DNA of 64,000 nt from NCBI GenBank assembly GCA_027489535.1, contig JAIXZO010000015.1, positions 124,001-188,000 of the forward strand, in the 5' to 3' direction. This DNA comes from Hyphomicrobiales bacterium. GTDB taxonomy: Bacteria; Pseudomonadota; Alphaproteobacteria; Rhizobiales; Beijerinckiaceae. Position numbers and translations under genes: made by a program. Position 1 is the first letter of the stretch. Every line of letters begins with the position of its first letter. The notes under the pieces are model-generated. The model did no database searches. It saw only the letters and a list, made by a program, of their open reading frames with translations, and had not been told where the DNA came from. Positions 55,752 through 64,000 of this stretch are shown piece by piece.

Positions 55752-56537
55752 TCAGGCGCCCTTGAACTGCGCGGGGCGCTTTTCGAGGAAGGCGGTGCAA
55801 CCTTCATGCGCGTCGGCGGAGTCGAGCACGAGGCCGATCATCGCCTGTTCGTGGCGCAAGGCGGCACGCAACGGCATCTCGTCGCCGTCGACCAGCGCGC
55901 GCTTGAGCAGCTTCAGCACCAAGGGCGACTTCTGCGCGATCGCCTCGGCCATGGCCATGGCTTCGGCCATCAGGTCGGCGTCCGGCACGACCTTGTTGAG
56001 GAGGCCGATGCGCTCGGCATCGTCGGCGGTGAGGCGGCCGCCCATGAACATCAGTTCGCGCGCCTTGCACGGCGAGATCTGGCGCATCAGCCGCTGCGAG
56101 CCGCCCGCGCCGGGGAACAGGCCGAGCGTAATTTCGGGCAGGCCGAAGCGCGCCGATTTCGCCGCGACGCGGATGTCGATGCACAGCAGAAGTTCCGTGC
56201 CGCCGCCGAGCGCCCAGCCGTTGACGGCCGCGACGGTGGGCTTGTCGAGCGTCTCGATGCGGCGGAATACCGTGTGCAGCCGCTCGCCGAGTTCGAGATA
56301 ATGCGGCAGGCCCGTGCGGGCGTTGAGGTCGGCGATGTCGCCGCCCGCCACGAAGGCCTTTTCGCCCGCGCCCGTAAACAGCAGCACGCGGGCCGCCGGA
56401 TCGGCTTCGGCGCGGGAGACGGCGGCGTCGAGCGCGGCCAAGGTCTCCATATCCAGCGCATTCAGCACGGCCGGGCGGTTGATCGTGATGACCGCGACAT
56501 GGCCGCGGAGATCGTAGAGAATCCGGTCGTCGCTCAT
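55752..56537 (-). CDS. Enoyl-CoA hydratase/isomerase
   Basis: 261 aa crotonase-fold enzyme. ITINRPAVLNALD, the oxyanion loop region KAFVAGGDIADL, AAVNGWALGGGTELLLCIDIRVA and GLPEITLGLFPGAGGSQRL are typical, with the glutamates of both catalytic loops present (GTELLL, PEITLGL). It would hydrate the enoyl-CoA made by the acyl-CoA dehydrogenase. Its placement between E1-beta and E2 is unusual. GAGGG precedes ATG 56537. Confidence 0.93.
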   Translation of the reverse strand: MSDDRILYDLRGHVAVITINRPAVLNALDMETLAALDAAVSRAEADPAARVLLFTGAGEKAFVAGGDIADLNARTGLPHYLELGERLHTVFRRIETLDKPTVAAVNGWALGGGTELLLCIDIRVAAKSARFGLPEITLGLFPGAGGSQRLMRQISPCKARELMFMGGRLTADDAERIGLLNKVVPDADLMAEAMAMAEAIAQKSPLVLKLLKRALVDGDEMPLRAALRHEQAMIGLVLDSADAHEGCTAFLEKRPAQFKGA

Positions 56538-56550
56538 GGCGTGCCCTCTT

Positions 56551-57525
56551 TCATTCCATGGTCTTTTCGATCGCGCGGACGACGCCTGCGGCCGACGGCA
56601 GATAGGCGTCCTCCAAACCCTTCGAGAAGGGCACGGGCATGAACGGCGCGCCGACGCGCATGATCGGCCCGTCGAGTTCGTCGAATCCGATTTGCGCCAT
56701 GCGCGCGGCGATTTCCGCACCGATGCCGAAAGCCTCCACGGCCTCGTGCACGATCACCAGCCGATGCGTGCGCGACAGCGACGCGAGCACCGCGGCCTCG
56801 TCCCACGGCTGCAGGCTCAGCAGGTCCAGCACCTCGACCGAAACGCCGCGTTCCGCCAGCGTGTCGGCCGCGGCGATCGCCGTCCGCACCGCCGCGCCAT
56901 AGGCGACGACGGTAGCATCCGTGCCCGCGCGACGGATGACGGCCTTGCCGATGGGGAGCACCGGCGGCGTTCCCTCCACGTCCGCCTTCATCGCGTAGAG
57001 CGCCTTGTTCTCGATGACGACTACGGGATCGGGATCGTCGATGGCGGCGCGCAGCAGGCCGTAGGCTGAGGCGGGATCGGACGGGCAGACGACCTTCAAA
57101 CCGGGAACATGGGCGAACCATGCTTCGAGACATTGCGAATGCTGCGGCCCGGCGCCCAGACCGCCGCCATGGGGCGTGCGCAGCACCATCGGCACCGAGG
57201 CCTGACCGCCGAACATGAACCGCGCCTTCGCGGCCTGGTTCACCATGGCGTCCATCACCAAGGTGGTGAAATCCATGAACATGATCTCGAGCACCGGCCG
57301 AAGCCCGCTCATCGCCGCGCCCACGGCCATGCCGGCAATCGCCCCTTCCGAAATCGGCGTGTCGAGCACGCGCGCCTCGCCGAAGCGTTCGCGCAATCCG
57401 CGGCTCGCGCCGAAAGCGCCGCCGGCTTCGGACACGTCCTCGCCGATGAGCACGACCGTCGGGTCGGCCTCCATCGCGTCCGCGAGCGCCATGTTGACGG
57501 CGCGGATGTAGCGCAACTCGGTCAT
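56551..57525 (-). CDS. 2-oxoacid dehydrogenase E1, beta subunit
   Basis: 324 aa transketolase-like subunit: LIGEDVSEAGGAFGASRGLRERFG, TPISEGAIAGMAVGAAMSG and TPHGGGLGAGPQHSQCLEAWF. With E1-alpha it decarboxylates a 2-oxo acid using TPP. The acetoin dehydrogenase (AcoB) and branched-chain types are the closest in style; substrate undetermined. ATG 57525 overlaps the E1-alpha stop (TGATG); a GTG one codon upstream is possible. Confidence 0.93.
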   Translation of the reverse strand: MTELRYIRAVNMALADAMEADPTVVLIGEDVSEAGGAFGASRGLRERFGEARVLDTPISEGAIAGMAVGAAMSGLRPVLEIMFMDFTTLVMDAMVNQAAKARFMFGGQASVPMVLRTPHGGGLGAGPQHSQCLEAWFAHVPGLKVVCPSDPASAYGLLRAAIDDPDPVVVIENKALYAMKADVEGTPPVLPIGKAVIRRAGTDATVVAYGAAVRTAIAAADTLAERGVSVEVLDLLSLQPWDEAAVLASLSRTHRLVIVHEAVEAFGIGAEIAARMAQIGFDELDGPIMRVGAPFMPVPFSKGLEDAYLPSAAGVVRAIEKTME

Positions 57526-58538
57526 CACGCGGCCCCGGTATAGACGTCCGCCAAGGCGGCGGCGAAATCGGGGGCGCGGCCGGAGCGCGCGACGGTCAGA
57601 GCGGTTTCGACGGCGGCTTCGACCTCTTCCGCCGCGAGCGACAGATCGGCGTCGTTTGAGCCCATGCCCGCCAGACGCTCCGCCGAGATGCGCAGCGGAT
57701 CGCGCGCCGCGAGCGCCTCGATCTCGTCGGGATCACGATATTTCTGCGCGTCGCCCTCGAAATGGCCGCGCACGCGCGTCGTCATGCATTCGAGAACGGC
57801 CGGTCCGGAGCCCGCGCGAATGCCGGGCACCACCGCCTCCGCCGCGGCCGCCACTGCAACGACGTCGTTGCCGTCGACGAGCCGATGCGCAATGCCGTAG
57901 GTCGCCGCGAGATCGGCGAGGCGGAAGGAGAGTTGCTTGGAGGTGGGCAGAAACTCGCCCCAACCGTTGTTTTCGCACACGAACAGCAGCGGCAGCTTCC
58001 ACAGCGCCGCGAGGTTCATGCATTCATGCACCAGCCCTTCGGCCAAGGCCCCGTCGCCGAAAAAGGCGACGGCGCAGGCGTCGCGGCCGAGCGTCTTGTG
58101 GGCGAGCGCGCTGCCGAGCGCGATCGAGAGCCCCGCACCGACGATGCCGTTCGCCCCCAACATGCCGACCGACATGTCGGCGACATGCATCGAGCCGCCG
58201 CGCCCGCGGCACAGCCCCTCGTCGCGCGCGAGAAGCTCCGAGAAGAAGCCTTCGAGCGGCATGCCCTTGGCGATGGCATGGCCGTGGCCGCGATGGGTGG
58301 ACGCGATGGTGTCCGCATCCCCGAGCGCCGACATGATGCCGACGGAGACCGCCTCCTGCCCGATGCTCAAATGGATGAAGCCCGGCACCTCGCCGTCCGA
58401 AAACAGCGTGCCGAGACGTTCCTCCGCGCGGCGCACCGTCAGCAGCTTGCGATAAAGCGCGAGCAGCGCCTCGCGCGACGGCCCGCCCGCGGGGGCGGCG
58501 GGATCGGCGGCGTCGGGGATGGGCGGGCGGATGGCCAT
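57525..58538 (-). CDS. 2-oxoacid dehydrogenase E1, alpha subunit
   Basis: 337 aa. The TPP-binding motif begins GDGALAEG and ends CENNGWGE, with the conserved HLSIGQEAVSVGIM and THRGHGHAIAKG. In length and motifs it is like AcoA or PdhA. It is first gene of the E1-E2 block. An 80-bp gap holding a GTGA...TCAC dyad separates it from the upstream MmgE/PrpD gene, suggesting its own promoter. Confidence 0.93.
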   Translation of the reverse strand: MAIRPPIPDAADPAAPAGGPSREALLALYRKLLTVRRAEERLGTLFSDGEVPGFIHLSIGQEAVSVGIMSALGDADTIASTHRGHGHAIAKGMPLEGFFSELLARDEGLCRGRGGSMHVADMSVGMLGANGIVGAGLSIALGSALAHKTLGRDACAVAFFGDGALAEGLVHECMNLAALWKLPLLFVCENNGWGEFLPTSKQLSFRLADLAATYGIAHRLVDGNDVVAVAAAAEAVVPGIRAGSGPAVLECMTTRVRGHFEGDAQKYRDPDEIEALAARDPLRISAERLAGMGSNDADLSLAAEEVEAAVETALTVARSGRAPDFAAALADVYTGAA

Positions 58539-58564
58539 GCGTCTCGACTACCAAATCATGAACG

Positions 58565-58580
58565 GTGAGTCACTATTCAC
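58565..58580. promoter_or_regulatory. Imperfect dyad upstream of E1-alpha
   Basis: GTGAGTCACTATTCAC: outer arms GTGA/TCAC in the 81-bp gap before the E1-alpha gene, 26 bp upstream of its ATG. A possible operator; no cognate regulator is adjacent. Confidence 0.3.
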
Positions 58581-58619
58581 TTTCAGGATGAGCCGCCCGT
58601 TTTGCGGCCGTCCCCGCGT

Positions 58620-59984
58620 TCAGGCCGCGGCGCTACGGTGGTGCGGCAGCAGCGCGTAGAGCCCCACGACGTCCTGAATGTCGCCCTCGGGCAAACGATC
58701 CACGAAGGCTTCAAGCCGGTCGAACGCGACGGCGGGGACGCCCTCCTCCCGCCCGATGCGGCGGATGAGTTCGGAGACGCGGGGGCGGTCATAGGCATAG
58801 TCGACATGCGTCATGGTCTGGTGCTGCACCGTCACCCCGCCCGCAGCGTCCTCGACTTCGATCACCGCGCTGAGGATCGGGACCGAGGGGTCGGACACCA
58901 GCACGATCTTGGGGATGAGCGCATTCACCGCAGGATCGTCATAGGTCGTCATCCGGCGCATGTCGGGCACGCCGTGCACCAACGTCGTCGCGATGCAGAA
59001 GGGGATGCTCATCAGCGTGCCGGAGATGCTGCCGAAAGGCCCGACGGCATCCATGCCCGCATAGCCGGTCTCATAGGGGTTCATCCGCACGCGCACGGCC
59101 CGCAGCGGACGGTCGCCCAGCTTCTCGCGCAGGATCAACGCACCCGTCACGGGCGTCTGGTTGAAGGCGCAGACCGGGAAGGGCTTGAAGGTGACGCGCA
59201 AAGTCGACCAATCGTCGCCGAGCCGCGCGACCAGCGCCTCCACGTCGCAATCGCGCCCCGCATAGCTGCGCACGAAGCCGGTCTTGCCCTCGAAGGCCTC
59301 GGGTGCCGAAACCGAGCCCGCGCGGGCCAGTTCAGCCGCCGCCCAGCCGTTGCGAGCGATGACGCCGACCTGGTAGCGCCACTCGTCGGTGCCGTCGGTG
59401 AAGGATTGCAGGACCCCGCCCGTGAGGGACACGGCGTTCGACAGCGCCGCTGCCGTGCGCTCGGCGTCGAGGCCCATCATGCGCGACGCGGCGGCGGCGG
59501 CCGCGATGGTGCCGTAGACGGCGGAGGAGCGGAACCCGCGCGGCGTGGTGTCGACCGCATAGGCCTTCTCGAACAGCCCGCCCGCCTCGTAACCGGCCAC
59601 GAGCGACGGGATCAGACGATCCAGCGGATAGCCGCGGACCTCCAGCATGGCGGTGAGCAGCGGGATGAGGATCGTGCCGAAATGCGCCGCACCGCAGCTG
59701 TCCTCCTGCGCGCGGCCGTGAAACAGCGCGGAATTGGCGAGGCACGCACCGCCGATGCCGGTTTTCCGACCGTCGCCCAACATCGTCGCCCCGTCCGCAC
59801 GCTCGCCCTCGAGCGCGAGCGCGGCGGCGCGCGCCACCGGCGCATAGGGCGTGGCGTGGCAATCGAGCCCCATGCCGTAGGCATTCAGGAGACAGGCCCG
59901 CGCCTTCTCCACCACCTCGGGCGGAAGGCGCGAAACGTCGACGGCGGCGGTGAAGGCGGCGAGGCGCGCGGCGAGTCCCGGCAT
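58620..59984 (-). CDS. MmgE/PrpD family protein
   Basis: 454 aa. The family includes 2-methylcitrate dehydratase and cis-aconitate decarboxylase. It begins with LAARLAAFTAAVDVSRLPPEVVEKAR and contains LALEGERADGATMLGDGRKTG and SFTDGTDEWRYQVGVIARNG; the last aligns with the substrate-site region of PrpD. A dehydratase role on a hydroxy acid in the pathway of this island is plausible. AAGGAG lies 7 nt before ATG 59984, and a 60-bp gap separates it from livF. Confidence 0.9.
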   Translation of the reverse strand: MPGLAARLAAFTAAVDVSRLPPEVVEKARACLLNAYGMGLDCHATPYAPVARAAALALEGERADGATMLGDGRKTGIGGACLANSALFHGRAQEDSCGAAHFGTILIPLLTAMLEVRGYPLDRLIPSLVAGYEAGGLFEKAYAVDTTPRGFRSSAVYGTIAAAAAASRMMGLDAERTAAALSNAVSLTGGVLQSFTDGTDEWRYQVGVIARNGWAAAELARAGSVSAPEAFEGKTGFVRSYAGRDCDVEALVARLGDDWSTLRVTFKPFPVCAFNQTPVTGALILREKLGDRPLRAVRVRMNPYETGYAGMDAVGPFGSISGTLMSIPFCIATTLVHGVPDMRRMTTYDDPAVNALIPKIVLVSDPSVPILSAVIEVEDAAGGVTVQHQTMTHVDYAYDRPRVSELIRRIGREEGVPAVAFDRLEAFVDRLPEGDIQDVVGLYALLPHHRSAAA

Positions 59985-60044
59985 GGCGCAACTCCTTGTT
60001 GTCGCGAACGCGACGCGTTCGCGCGGACATCACTGACGAGCGAA

Positions 60045-60761
60045 TTACATGGCGAGGTAGCGGCGGCGCACCTCGTCGTCGGCCTTCAAGGCTTCGATCG
60101 TGTCGCGGTAGACGATCGCGCCCTTGTCGATGACGACCACGTCGCTGGCGATGCCGAGGCAGAAATGCATATTCTGTTCGGCGATCAGCACCGTCGAGCC
60201 GATGGAGCGCATCTGCTTCAAAAGCACGGCGATGCGCTGCACGATGATCGGCGCAAGACCCTCGCTCGGCTCGTCCAGCAGCAGCGCCAGCGGATTGCCC
60301 ATGAGCGCGCGGGCGATGGCGAGCATCTGCTGTTCGCCGCCCGAGAGCCTGCCGGCCATGCGCTGCTTCAGCGGTTCGAGCAGCGGGAAGGTCTCGTAGA
60401 TGCGCGCGAGCGTCCAATCGCCCCGCCCGTCCACGCCGCGCTTTTCCGCGATGAGCAGATTGTCCTCGACGGAATGCTCGGGGAACACCTGCCGGTCTTC
60501 GGGCACGTAGCCGAGCCCCGCGCGGGCGATCTGATAGGGGCGCTTGCCCGCATAATCGCGCCCGAGCACCCGCACCTTGCCCCGCTTGGGCGGCGCGAGG
60601 CCCGCGATGGCCTTCATCGTCGTGCTCTTGCCCGCGCCGTTGCGGCCGAGCAGCGCCAAGGTCTGGCCCTGCTTCACCTGCAGCCCGACGCCGAACAGGA
60701 TCTGGCTGGAGCCGTAAAACACGTCGATGCCCTCGACGTCGATGACGATGTCGCCGCTCAT
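60045..60761 (-). CDS. livF: ABC transporter ATP-binding protein, LivF type (system 2)
   Basis: 238 aa: Walker A LLGRNGAGKSTTMKAI, signature LSGGEQQMLAIARALM, Walker B LALLLDEPSEGLAP. ATG 60761 overlaps the livG stop (ATGA). It is clearly distinct from the LivF at 45246, so the window holds two separate importers. No binding-protein gene of system 2 is inside the window; it may lie beyond 64000. Confidence 0.93.
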   Translation of the reverse strand: MSGDIVIDVEGIDVFYGSSQILFGVGLQVKQGQTLALLGRNGAGKSTTMKAIAGLAPPKRGKVRVLGRDYAGKRPYQIARAGLGYVPEDRQVFPEHSVEDNLLIAEKRGVDGRGDWTLARIYETFPLLEPLKQRMAGRLSGGEQQMLAIARALMGNPLALLLDEPSEGLAPIIVQRIAVLLKQMRSIGSTVLIAEQNMHFCLGIASDVVVIDKGAIVYRDTIEALKADDEVRRRYLAM

Positions 60762-61513
60762 GCCGCTTCCTCGCCGTGCGCCGTGCCGAGATAGGCCTCG
60801 ATGACGGCGGGATTGCTGCGGATTTCGTCCGGCGTGCCCTGGGCCAGAAGCCGGCCGTAGCACAACACGCGGATCGAGGGCGCGACCTTGAACACGATGT
60901 CCATGTCGTGCTCGATGAACACGACGGTGATCTTTTCCAGTTCCCAGAGCTGGCGGACCTTTTCGATCATCTGCCAGCGTTCCTCCGGCCCCATGCCGGC
61001 CGTGGGCTCGTCGAGCAGCAGCACCTTCGGGCGCAGCATCAGCGCCAGCGCGATGTCGAGCAGCTTCTGGTCGCCGTGCGAGAGGTTCGAGGCGGGCACG
61101 TTGCGCTTCGACCAGAGACCGAGCATGCGCGCCACGCGTTCGGCCTCGCCTCGCGTGCCTTCGGCCGGGAAGCGGCCGAGCAGCGAGCCGGACTGACCGG
61201 AATCCGCGGCGGCCGCCCCGAGCAGCGTTTCCTCGACCGTGAGCGAGGGGAAGATGCTGGCGATCTGGAACGCGCGGCCGATGCCGCGACGCACGATCTG
61301 CATCTGCGACAGGCCGACGAGTTCCTCGCGGTCGAGCACGATGCTGCCGGAATTGGGCGTCAAAGCGCCCGTGATCAGGTTGAAGAAGGTGCTCTTGCCC
61401 GCGCCGTTCGGCCCGATGATCGCGGTAAGCGATCCCGTCTCGAACGTCATGCTCACGTCGTCGGTGGCGCGCAGCCCGCCGAAGGCCTTCACGAGATTCT
61501 TGATCTCAAGCAT
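60758..61513 (-). CDS. livG: ABC transporter ATP-binding protein, LivG type (system 2)
   Basis: 251 aa: Walker A IIGPNGAGKSTFFNLITG, signature region NLSHGDQKLLDIALAL (LSHGDQ variant typical of LivG/UrtD-like proteins) and Walker B VLLLDEPTAGMGPEE. ATG 61513 lies inside the last codons of the SDR gene (8-nt overlap), indicating tight coupling. An ATG 33 bp upstream is an alternative. Confidence 0.92.
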   Translation of the reverse strand: MLEIKNLVKAFGGLRATDDVSMTFETGSLTAIIGPNGAGKSTFFNLITGALTPNSGSIVLDREELVGLSQMQIVRRGIGRAFQIASIFPSLTVEETLLGAAAADSGQSGSLLGRFPAEGTRGEAERVARMLGLWSKRNVPASNLSHGDQKLLDIALALMLRPKVLLLDEPTAGMGPEERWQMIEKVRQLWELEKITVVFIEHDMDIVFKVAPSIRVLCYGRLLAQGTPDEIRSNPAVIEAYLGTAHGEEAA

Positions 61514-62297
61514 CGGAGCCGCTCCGGGGTTGCCTGAGCCCGCCATAGGTGTGCCAAGACGGCGCGACGAGCCAACCGCAATCGACCGGGAGATTGATGC
61601 CCGTGACTGCGGCCGCATCGGGGCCGGCGAGGAAGACGACCGCCTTGGCGATGTCGTCGGGCTCGACCATGCGTCCGAGCGCGGAATTGCCGGTCAGCGC
61701 GGAGACGTCGCGCTCGCCCTTGTCCACGGCGGCCTGCAGCGCGGGGGTGCGCGTGTAGCCGGGAGACACCGCATTGACGCGGACGCCCGCCGGACCCCAC
61801 TCGGCCGCCAGACATTCCGTCATGGAAATGACAGCGGCCTTGGCGGGCGCATAGGCATGCAGCGGCATGGCACGCATGCCCGCGATGGACGCGATGTTGA
61901 CGATGCTGCCGCGACGCCGCGCGACCATGCCTTTCGAGAAGGCGACGGCGGCCACATAGGTGCCGCGTTGGTCGACGCGGACCACCTCGTCCCATTTCGA
62001 CATCGGCAGTTCGGCCGGGCGCACGGGCACCTGCAGCACGCCCGCGCTGTTGACGAGCACTTCGACCGGCCCCACCTCGCGCTCGATGCGTTCCGCCGCG
62101 CGCTCGATTGCGGCTTCGTCGCCGACGTCGCCATGCATGAAGGTCCAGCCGCGCGCCTTGCAGACGGCTTCGGCTTCGGGATGAACGTCGAGCACGACGA
62201 CGGTCGCGCCGCGCCTCGCCAGCAGTTCGGCACAGGCGAGGCCGATGCCGCTCGCGCCGCCGGTGACGACGGCGACCCCCTTGATCTCGGCGGTCAT
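61506..62297 (-). CDS. Short-chain dehydrogenase/reductase
   Basis: 263 aa classical SDR. NAD site TGGASGIGLA, NSAG, catalytic serine in NIASIAG, and YAPAK for Tyr/Lys. The C-terminus extends beyond the usual DCGW. It probably oxidises a hydroxyl of the imported compound. It is wedged between livM and livG with overlaps on both sides, so it is made together with the transporter. Confidence 0.92.
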   Translation of the reverse strand: MTAEIKGVAVVTGGASGIGLACAELLARRGATVVVLDVHPEAEAVCKARGWTFMHGDVGDEAAIERAAERIEREVGPVEVLVNSAGVLQVPVRPAELPMSKWDEVVRVDQRGTYVAAVAFSKGMVARRRGSIVNIASIAGMRAMPLHAYAPAKAAVISMTECLAAEWGPAGVRVNAVSPGYTRTPALQAAVDKGERDVSALTGNSALGRMVEPDDIAKAVVFLAGPDAAAVTGINLPVDCGWLVAPSWHTYGGLRQPRSGSDA

Positions 62298-63286
62298 CGT
62301 GCGCCCTCCTCGGCGTCTGCGGCGGTGATGCGGGCGGTGCGGCGGTCGTCGAACCACTCCACGATGAAATCGGTGATGCCCTTGCGCAGCCCGAGCGCGA
62401 AGAGAAGGATCACGATGCCCAGCACGAGCCCGTAATGCGGGGTGATGCGGGTCACCACGTCGTTGAGCAGCAGCAGCACCACCGTACCGACCATCGGCCC
62501 GAGGAAGGTGCTGGTGCCGCCGAGCATGATGATGAAGATCGCCTCGCCCGACATGGTCCAATAGGCGAAGTCGGGATACGCGCTGGAGACGAACAGCGAC
62601 ATGATCGTGCCGCCCGCCGAGGCGAACACGCCGGCGAGCACGAAGGCCGTCAGCTTGGTGCGGAACACGTTTACGCCGAGAAAGCTGGTACGGCCCGGAT
62701 TGTCGCGGATCATGCGCAGCGTGTAGCCGAACGGCGACTGCGCGATCTGGCGCATCAGCAGCAGCCCCACCACCAGAAGCACCGCACTCGTCATATAGAG
62801 GTGGATGTGGTTCGCGAGATTGACACCGAAGAAGGTCGGGCGCGGGATGCCGCCGAGCAGGCCTTGGTCGCCGCCGGTCAAAGGCACCCATGACACGATC
62901 AGGCTGTGCAGCAGCATCTGGAACGCCAGCGTGACGAAGGCGAAATAGATCTCCTTGAGGCGCACGCAGATGGCCCCGATGACGAGGCCCGACAGCGCCG
63001 AGATCACCAAGGTCAACGCGAACGCGACCGGAATCGGCAGGCCGGTGCGCTGCATCAGCAGCCCGAAGGAATAGGCCCCGAGGCCGAAAAACAGCCCGTG
63101 CCCGAACGACACCATGCCGCCATAGCCGACGAGCAGGTTGAGCGAGGTCGCGAACAGGCCGAAGGCGGCGGCGCGGATGACGAAGTCGACCAGCGCCTTG
63201 CTGGAGGTGAAGGCCGGCAGCATCGCCAGAACCGCGAGGGCGGCGAACGCGACGAGGAGTTCGGTGCGGACGGAGAGCTTCGGCAT
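62294..63286 (-). CDS. livM: ABC transporter permease, LivM type (system 2)
   Basis: 330 aa with about 9-10 hydrophobic segments. LNLLVGYGGMVSFGHGLFFGLGAYSFG and the coupling loop MIRDNPGRTSFLGVN identify LivM. ATG 63286 overlaps the livH stop by one base (TGATG). The frame upstream is a shadow of livH. Confidence 0.92.
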   Translation of the reverse strand: MPKLSVRTELLVAFAALAVLAMLPAFTSSKALVDFVIRAAAFGLFATSLNLLVGYGGMVSFGHGLFFGLGAYSFGLLMQRTGLPIPVAFALTLVISALSGLVIGAICVRLKEIYFAFVTLAFQMLLHSLIVSWVPLTGGDQGLLGGIPRPTFFGVNLANHIHLYMTSAVLLVVGLLLMRQIAQSPFGYTLRMIRDNPGRTSFLGVNVFRTKLTAFVLAGVFASAGGTIMSLFVSSAYPDFAYWTMSGEAIFIIMLGGTSTFLGPMVGTVVLLLLNDVVTRITPHYGLVLGIVILLFALGLRKGITDFIVEWFDDRRTARITAADAEEGAR

Positions 63287-64000
63287 CACGCGATGTCCTT
63301 GCCGAAGAGCCCGGTGGGCTTGGCGATCAGCACGACCGCCATGAAGAGATACATCAACCCCTCGGTGAACAACGGAAAGCCGAGCGTGCCGAAGGTGCGG
63401 ATGAGCCCGATCAGGATCGCGCCCACCAGCGCGCCGAGGATGGAGCCCATCCCGCCGATGACGGTGACGATGAAGGACTCGATCAGGATCGAAAAGCCCA
63501 TGCCCGAGGTGAGCGAGCGTACCGGGGCCGCAAGCCCGCCCGCCAAGCCGGCCAGCAATCCGCCGAAGCCGAACACGCAGGCATAGAGCAGCCCGGTATT
63601 GATGCCGAGCGCGGACACCATGTCCGGATTGTGCGAGGCCGCGCGGATCGTCTTGCCCAGCCGCGTGCGGCTCAATCCCATACCGAGCCCCGCCGCGATG
63701 ACGAGGCCGCAGACGATGAGGAACAGGTAATAGGCGGGGATCACGCCGCCCGCGACGATGAACGGCGGCAGCATGAACGCGTCCGGCATGCCCATGGAGC
63801 GGAATTCCGCGCCCCAGACGATGCGCACCACGTCGTCGAAGATCAGGATGAAGCCGTAGCAGACCAAGAGCTGCATCAGCACGTTGCCGCCGTAGACGCG
63901 GCTGATGAACCACCGCTCGAACACCACGCCGAGCAGGCCGGTGCCGACGGCGGCCGCCGCGAGCGCGGCGACGAAGCTGCCGGTGAGCCCGTAGGCCGTG
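63286..64000 (-). CDS. livH: ABC transporter permease, LivH type (system 2; partial, 5' end beyond window)
   Basis: The frame stays open to the right edge, reading ...TAYGLTGSFVAALAAAAVGT into VVFERWFISRVYGGNVLMQL, so the start lies past 64000. The visible part has the coupling loop GKTIRAASHNPDMVSALGIN and SFIVTVIGGMGSILGALVGA, typical of LivH. An internal ATG at 63927 is not the real start because the upstream codons carry LivH-like sequence. Confidence 0.9.
   Translation of the reverse strand, partial: TAYGLTGSFVAALAAAAVGTGLLGVVFERWFISRVYGGNVLMQLLVCYGFILIFDDVVRIVWGAEFRSMGMPDAFMLPPFIVAGGVIPAYYLFLIVCGLVIAAGLGMGLSRTRLGKTIRAASHNPDMVSALGINTGLLYACVFGFGGLLAGLAGGLAAPVRSLTSGMGFSILIESFIVTVIGGMGSILGALVGAILIGLIRTFGTLGFPLFTEGLMYLFMAVVLIAKPTGLFGKDIA

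Overview
The window is about 64 kb of very GC-rich DNA with tightly packed genes, ATGA/TGATG stop-start overlaps and frequent GTG/TTG starts. The gene content fits an aerobic alphaproteobacterium, most likely Hyphomicrobiales (Rhizobiales) or a relative: a LuxR/LuxI pair, PutA without the DNA-binding domain beside an Lrp-type regulator, OxyR next to KatG, BKACE, HyuAB and two branched-chain amino-acid-type (Liv) ABC systems. I recognised no rRNA, tRNA, CRISPR array or insertion sequence. Both ends cut genes: an RND pump at the left and a LivH permease at the right.

Layout. 1-4041: RND efflux operon (tetR, adaptor, pump) with two palindromic operators ahead of tetR. 4162-22155: about 18 genes on the + strand, nearly all joined by 1-8 nt overlaps or tiny gaps, forming a glycan or glycolipid assembly cluster (three sugar-nucleotide SDR enzymes, a B12-type radical SAM enzyme, six glycosyltransferases, myo-inositol-1-phosphate synthase, a nucleotidyltransferase, two methyltransferases, a glycoside-hydrolase-like protein whose barrel order looks circularly permuted, a PIG-L deacetylase and a CelD/BcsL-type acyltransferase). 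22189-25809: topoisomerase IB, then an AT-richer patch with luxR, a 20-bp lux-box-like site, luxI and a small RTX protein. 25946-30866: putA/putR, pcm and aroQ. 31006-33717: two DUF2382 stress proteins and an MFS transporter. 33736-34904: a two-subunit TPP decarboxylase. 35108-38587: katG and oxyR. 38618-45221: BKACE, a LysR regulator, an alpha/beta hydrolase and hyuAB.

45246-51757 (minus strand) reads as tetR, amidohydrolase, a Liv binding protein and livHMGF. 51904 is an enol-lactonase-like hydrolase divergent from that tetR. 52694-64000 (minus strand) is a second catabolic island: Liv permeases and ATPases interleaved with an SDR dehydrogenase and an MmgE/PrpD protein, then a 2-oxoacid dehydrogenase E1 alpha/beta and E2, enoyl-CoA hydratase, acyl-CoA dehydrogenase and an EthD-domain protein. 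It suggests import of an organic acid, oxidation to a 2-oxo acid, oxidative decarboxylation to an acyl-CoA and beta-oxidation-type steps. The substrate cannot be read from sequence.

The strongest novelty candidates are the inositol-linked glycan cluster, particularly the permuted glycoside hydrolase and the radical SAM enzyme, and the unassigned catabolic island. Coordinates include the stop codon. Starts were chosen by Shine-Dalgarno spacing and overlap with the upstream stop.
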